From JACNKJ01 sp964344565 (GTDB lineage Bacteria > Krumholzibacteriota > Krumholzibacteriia > JACNKJ01), in contig CAYFNT010000014.1 of the NCBI GenBank assembly GCA_964344565.1, forward strand, positions 27,506 through 91,505: 64,000 nt of DNA, read 5' to 3'. Made by a program: the position numbers and the translations under genes. Shown piece after piece: positions 60,714 through 64,000 of the stretch (its first letter is position 1; each line of letters opens with the position of its first letter). The notes beneath the pieces were generated by a model, which was not told the origin of the DNA, ran no database searches, and saw nothing but the letters and a program-made list of their open reading frames with translations.

Positions 60714-63520
60714 CTACTTGAGCAGCACCATCCTCTCGGTCCGCGACAGGGGACCGGCCTCGATACGATAGAAGTAGATGCCGGAGGCCATGGTCGCTCC
60801 CTGCGAATTCCTGCCGTTCCAGGTGGCGCTGTGATATCCGGCGGCGAGGGTCTCGTCGACCAGAGAGATCACCCGGCGGCCCTGGGTGTCGTAGACGGCC
60901 AGCCGCACGTGCTGGGCCTCGGGCAAATCGAAGCGGATGGTGGTGGAAGGGTTGAAGGGATTGGGGAAGTTCCGATAGGTGGCGTAGCTCTGGGGAAGCT
61001 CCTCGCTCTCATCCCGCTGCAGTTCGAACTCCTGGGCCAGATTGTCCGCGCCGCGGACGTCGAGCACGGGTTCGCCCAGGGAGGCTTCGCCGTCGAAGGT
61101 CACACGGAAGAGTTCGCCTTCGCCGATGAGCACCGATCCCGCGCCCATGACGGCCATGGACAGGTCGAGTTTCGCGTCGTCGTCGTTCTGCAGGAAGACC
61201 GGCGAGCTCTGATGCTGGAGCAGAGCGCCGCGCACGTGACTGAAGGCCAGGCCTTCGGGCAGGTCGAGGTTCAGCACCAGGGCCTTCAGGTCGGCGCAGG
61301 GCTCGAGAAGGGCCAGGGCCCAGGTTCGCTCGTCCACCCGGTACCAGTGCAGCATGGCAATCTCGCCGGCGCCGTCCATGACGGGGGCGGGTCCGACCAC
61401 GGAGTAGTTCATGGCGAAGATCATCAGGTCTTCGAAGTCGACGATGTCGTCGGTGAGGGGAATGCCCAGACGGCTCCAGTCGTCGGTGGGTCCCACATCG
61501 ATGGTGGAGTCGTAGGCCGCGTCCCCGTCGAAGGTCCCGAAAGCGGTGCTCAGGGCGGTGATGTCGGCAACGTCAACGAAGCCGTCGAACTCCACGGGCG
61601 CCACGTCGCCGAGCCAGTAGCTGGTGGCGACCGCGTTTTCGGTCACGGGAAGTCCGTAGTTGCCCGCGTCGTCCACGGGGAAGAGCTCGTAGTAGTAGAT
61701 GCCGCGGTCGGGCAGGGTGTCCTGGTAGGCCNNNNNNNNNNNNNNNNNNNNNNNNNNNNNNNNNNNNNNNNNNNNNNNNNNNNNNNNNNNNNNNNNNNNN
61801 NNNNNNNNNNNNNNNNNNNNNNNNNNNNNNNGGGGAAGAGCTCGTAGTAGTAGATGCCGCGGTCGGGCAGGGTGTCCTGGTAGGCCTCGACGCCCGGAGA
61901 GGTCGTGTCCACCAGGGTCCAGTCGGCGCTGGCATCCGCCGCTGTCCGGTCGGCCGGCCGGGCGGGTATCACGTTGCCCGGCAGGTCGTCATACTCGGGA
62001 TAGGCCGAAACCTGGCTGCCGTCGTGCCACAGGCCCCGCCAGACTTCCACCGAAACGAGATCGGCGTCCACCGGGTCGGTCCAGCTCACGTCGATCTTGT
62101 TGTGGGCCGTGGCCGCGGCGAAGCCCGTGGGCGCCGCGGGTGCGTCGGTTTCGAGTTCGATGGAGTCGAAGGTGGCGTAGACCAGCTGGGGATCGTCCTT
62201 GAACTCGGCGTAGACAACCTTGGGACCGCCGACCGGTTCGAGGGTCCAGGGATAGGTCGCGGCGTAGGCCTCCCAGGCGGTCCAATCGGCGCCGTTGGCG
62301 CTGAAGCGCATCTCCAGGGGCGGATTCAGATCGGTGATGTCGTTGTTCAAGGTGACCGAGGTGCTGGTGGCGAGACTGTCGTCGTTGTTGATGACGAAGG
62401 TGCCCGAAGGGGGCGTCGTGTCGACGATGGTCGTGGCGTCCGCGGCGCCCGGATCCACTTCCACATTGCCCGCCGCGTCGGTGGCGATGGTATAGAATCC
62501 GTAGGCGCCGTCGCTGGGAGCCGTGAACGAAATGGGACTGGCCCCATGGGAGCCCGCGCTGGTCCATGCGCCCGCGTCGAGCTGATAGAAGAGCTCCACG
62601 CTGTCCACGCCGCTGGTGGCGTCGGTGGCCGTGTAGGCCACGTCGAAGGTCAGGGCGGTCTGATAGGTAGCCAGGGCGTCCGCGCTGGATTCCGGGTCGA
62701 CGGCGTCCTGAGTGGACGATTCGACGTTGGACCAGGGCGTTTCGTTGTCGGCGTTGTCGATGGCCTTCACGCGGTAGAAGTATTCCGTGCCGTCGACGAG
62801 TCCGTTGAAGGTGAGGTTGGTGGCGGCGATCCACCCGCTGTCGACGAGTCCCACGGTGAATCCCGCGTCCTCCGCGAGTTCCACGAAGTAGAGAATCGCT
62901 CCGGTGCCGGACTCGTCGGACCAGAGAACCTCATTGGATGTGCCGGCCGTGTAGGCGGGCTCGGCGCTGAGTGTGACCGTGTTGGGAGGGTCGCAGTCGA
63001 CGTCCACCGTGGCATTGTTCACCGTTGCGGTGAACTGGATGTTGTCCAGGTCGCGCAGCTTGTAGTCGGTGATGGTGGTGTTCTGCAGCCCGGTGCTTAT
63101 GGGATGGAACACCACGCTGAAGAGACTGTCGGCGACCACGAGGCCGCTGGTCGGGCCGAGCAGGGCCGCACTCACCTTGAAGGTTCCGTCACCGTTGTCG
63201 GTGATGTCGAAGTAGTTGTCGCCGATGTCGCTGAGCGCGCCCAGGTCGGTGATGTCGGCCTCGCCGAAGGTGAGCCCCGCGTCGCAGCCCACGGTGATCT
63301 CGTATCCTCTCAGGATCGAATCGCCGGGCGTGTAGTGGAAGATGAGCTCGACGGTCTCGCTGCAGTTGATGGGGCCGCTGCTCCCAGGCAGGATCGAGAG
63401 TTCGGCAATCGCTCGGTCGAAGTTGGTGCCGACCTCGTTCGCGGAGGGAACCGTCGCGGCGAACAGCAGAATCAGCAGACTCAAGTGTACAAACCGGTGG
63501 ATACTCGTGGCGCTAGTCAC
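60714..63520 (-). CDS. large secreted cohesin/Fn3/dockerin-like protein with sorting tail, interrupted by an N gap
   Basis: GTG start with GGGAGG upstream; signal peptide LSLLILLFAATVPSA. Domain order: cohesin-like domain (residues about 30-160), Fn3 domain (about 170-265, TEYFYRVKAIDNADNETPWSNVESS), Ig-like repeats (about 270-470), second Fn3 (about 480-600), a dockerin-like pair, and the tail. The dockerin-like pair is VEFDGFVDVADITALSTAFG followed by IVDFEDLMIFAMNYS; the tail is RNFPNPFNPSTTIR and WNGRNSQGATMASGIYF. The frame is broken at 61678-61886 by Ns flanked by an identical 55-base sequence. Removing one copy plus the Ns (154 bases) restores one frame, with YYYELFP reading straight into VDDAGNYG. 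The true protein is about 880 residues. Confidence 0.8.
61678..61732. repeat. 55-bp exact duplicate flanking the N gap (left copy)
   Basis: Identical over 55 bases to 61832-61886 on the other side of the Ns. It codes for the same peptide (YQDTLPDRGIYYYELFP region) and is best explained as the shared end of two contigs. Confidence 0.85.
61733..61831. other. run of Ns, assembly gap
   Basis: Ninety-nine unknown bases inside the cohesin/dockerin-like gene. Because both flanks are the same 55-base sequence, the gap is probably artificial and no sequence is missing. Confidence 0.85.
61832..61886. repeat. 55-bp exact duplicate flanking the N gap (right copy)
   Basis: Second copy of the 55-base contig-end sequence; see 61678-61732. 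Confidence 0.85.
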
Positions 63521-64000
63521 GTGCCCTCCCCTGGCCGGATCGGCTCTGTTGCAATGCAAAGAAGACGAACTCACCCAAGCCATTCTAGCACGCTAGAATA
63601 TGAGCATTCAAGAAACGCGGCTCTTCAACCGCCTTCGAGTTGCAGCTATTTCGCGGTAAGACGAAGGCGATCGGATCAAGACGATGCGTCCCATGGCGAT
63701 ATATGGCGTGTTGGTTTTCTTACCTTTTTTTATTCTAACGTTGAACAATAATCATAATTCTCTTATAACGAATATTCGAAATCCGTGATTCATCACAAGA
63801 TTGGGCGAAACCTAGGCCTTTTTCAATCCGAGGAGCCGCGAATATGCTTGTCAAGTATGCTTACTCTATGTAACACTGGCCTGCTTGAAACAAAGGAAGG
63901 ATATGTGGCGAAAGTTTCTCCATGTCCCAGACATGGGTAACCCGTCGTCGCCCTTCTTCCCTTCTTGGATCGCTTCTTGTCAGGTACACAACTAAGGGGG
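63521..64000. other. 480-base right-end noncoding region
   Basis: Noticeably AT-rich between about 63690 and 63900 (TTCTTACCTTTTTTTATTCTAACG, AACAATAATCATAATTCTC). It should contain the promoter of the secreted-protein gene. Near the edge, AAAGGAAGG precedes an ATG whose frame closes after 30 codons, and a second ATG frame runs off the window. Neither is convincing as a gene. Confidence 0.4.

Noticed and set aside
63900..64000. Partial gene at the right edge starting after AAAGGAAGG
   Set aside because: The best-placed frame closes after 30 codons and the alternative is too short at the edge to judge.

Overview
This is a high-GC bacterial window, probably from a metagenome assembly. About eleven exported proteins end in the same roughly 80-residue tail: a YPNPFNPKT-like motif, then an FlgD/Ig-like fold with a WDGRD-like turn and an ASGVYF-like strand. 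That tail, together with single-POTRA and other beta-barrel outer-membrane proteins and lipoproteins, points to a Gram-negative lineage of the FCB/candidate-phylum type (Krumholzibacteriota, Eisenbacteria, Latescibacteria-like). No rRNA, tRNA, CRISPR array, integrase or transposase was seen, so the placement is inferred.

Layout. 30-6108 (mostly minus): a STAS protein, a secreted alpha/beta hydrolase-like protein, a four-gene cluster of uncharacterised membrane proteins, and a rhodanese lipoprotein. 6371-11275 (plus): a tightly overlapping operon of Omp85-like barrel, DUF4390 protein, NtrY-like kinase and NtrC-like regulator. 11460-24609: lipoproteins, barrels, a P-domain protein, a 1024-residue secreted protein with possible clan-CD peptidase features, a DASS transporter and a ferritin-like protein. 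24660-31698 (minus): GH97 glucosidase and two large secreted proteins. 31821-41968: PLP dehydratase/racemase, an 11-heme cytochrome c fused to a b-type membrane domain, DUF302, a PNGase F homologue, GNAT, and a DUF5916 protein. 42105-49360: PgeF-like protein, a sigma factor/anti-sigma pair divergent from a TPR-CHAT lipoprotein, small membrane proteins, a dUTPase-like protein and an EF-Tu domain-2-like protein.

The most striking region is 49433-54247 (minus): four tandem paralogues of a secreted thioredoxin-fold protein. Three have an in-frame UGA at codon 38, followed two codons later by Cys (U-x-x-C). The fourth has Cys at exactly codon 38 (C-G-F-C). Each UGA is followed at the same distance by a small hairpin with a near-identical CGGAGU loop, and one stem pair covaries. 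I read these as exported, tail-bearing selenoproteins that ordinary gene calling would truncate.

Next to them, divergently, lies a second unusual locus. GatE and GatD (54420-57754), the Glu-tRNA(Gln) amidotransferase regarded as archaeal, are translationally coupled. An AsnA-type asparagine synthetase (58868-59989) follows. Together they suggest an archaeal-style route to Gln-tRNA(Gln), with free asparagine made separately. The right end (60081-63520) holds a cohesin-like protein and a large cohesin/Fn3/dockerin-like protein. The latter is split by a run of Ns that looks like an unmerged 55-bp contig overlap rather than a real gap.
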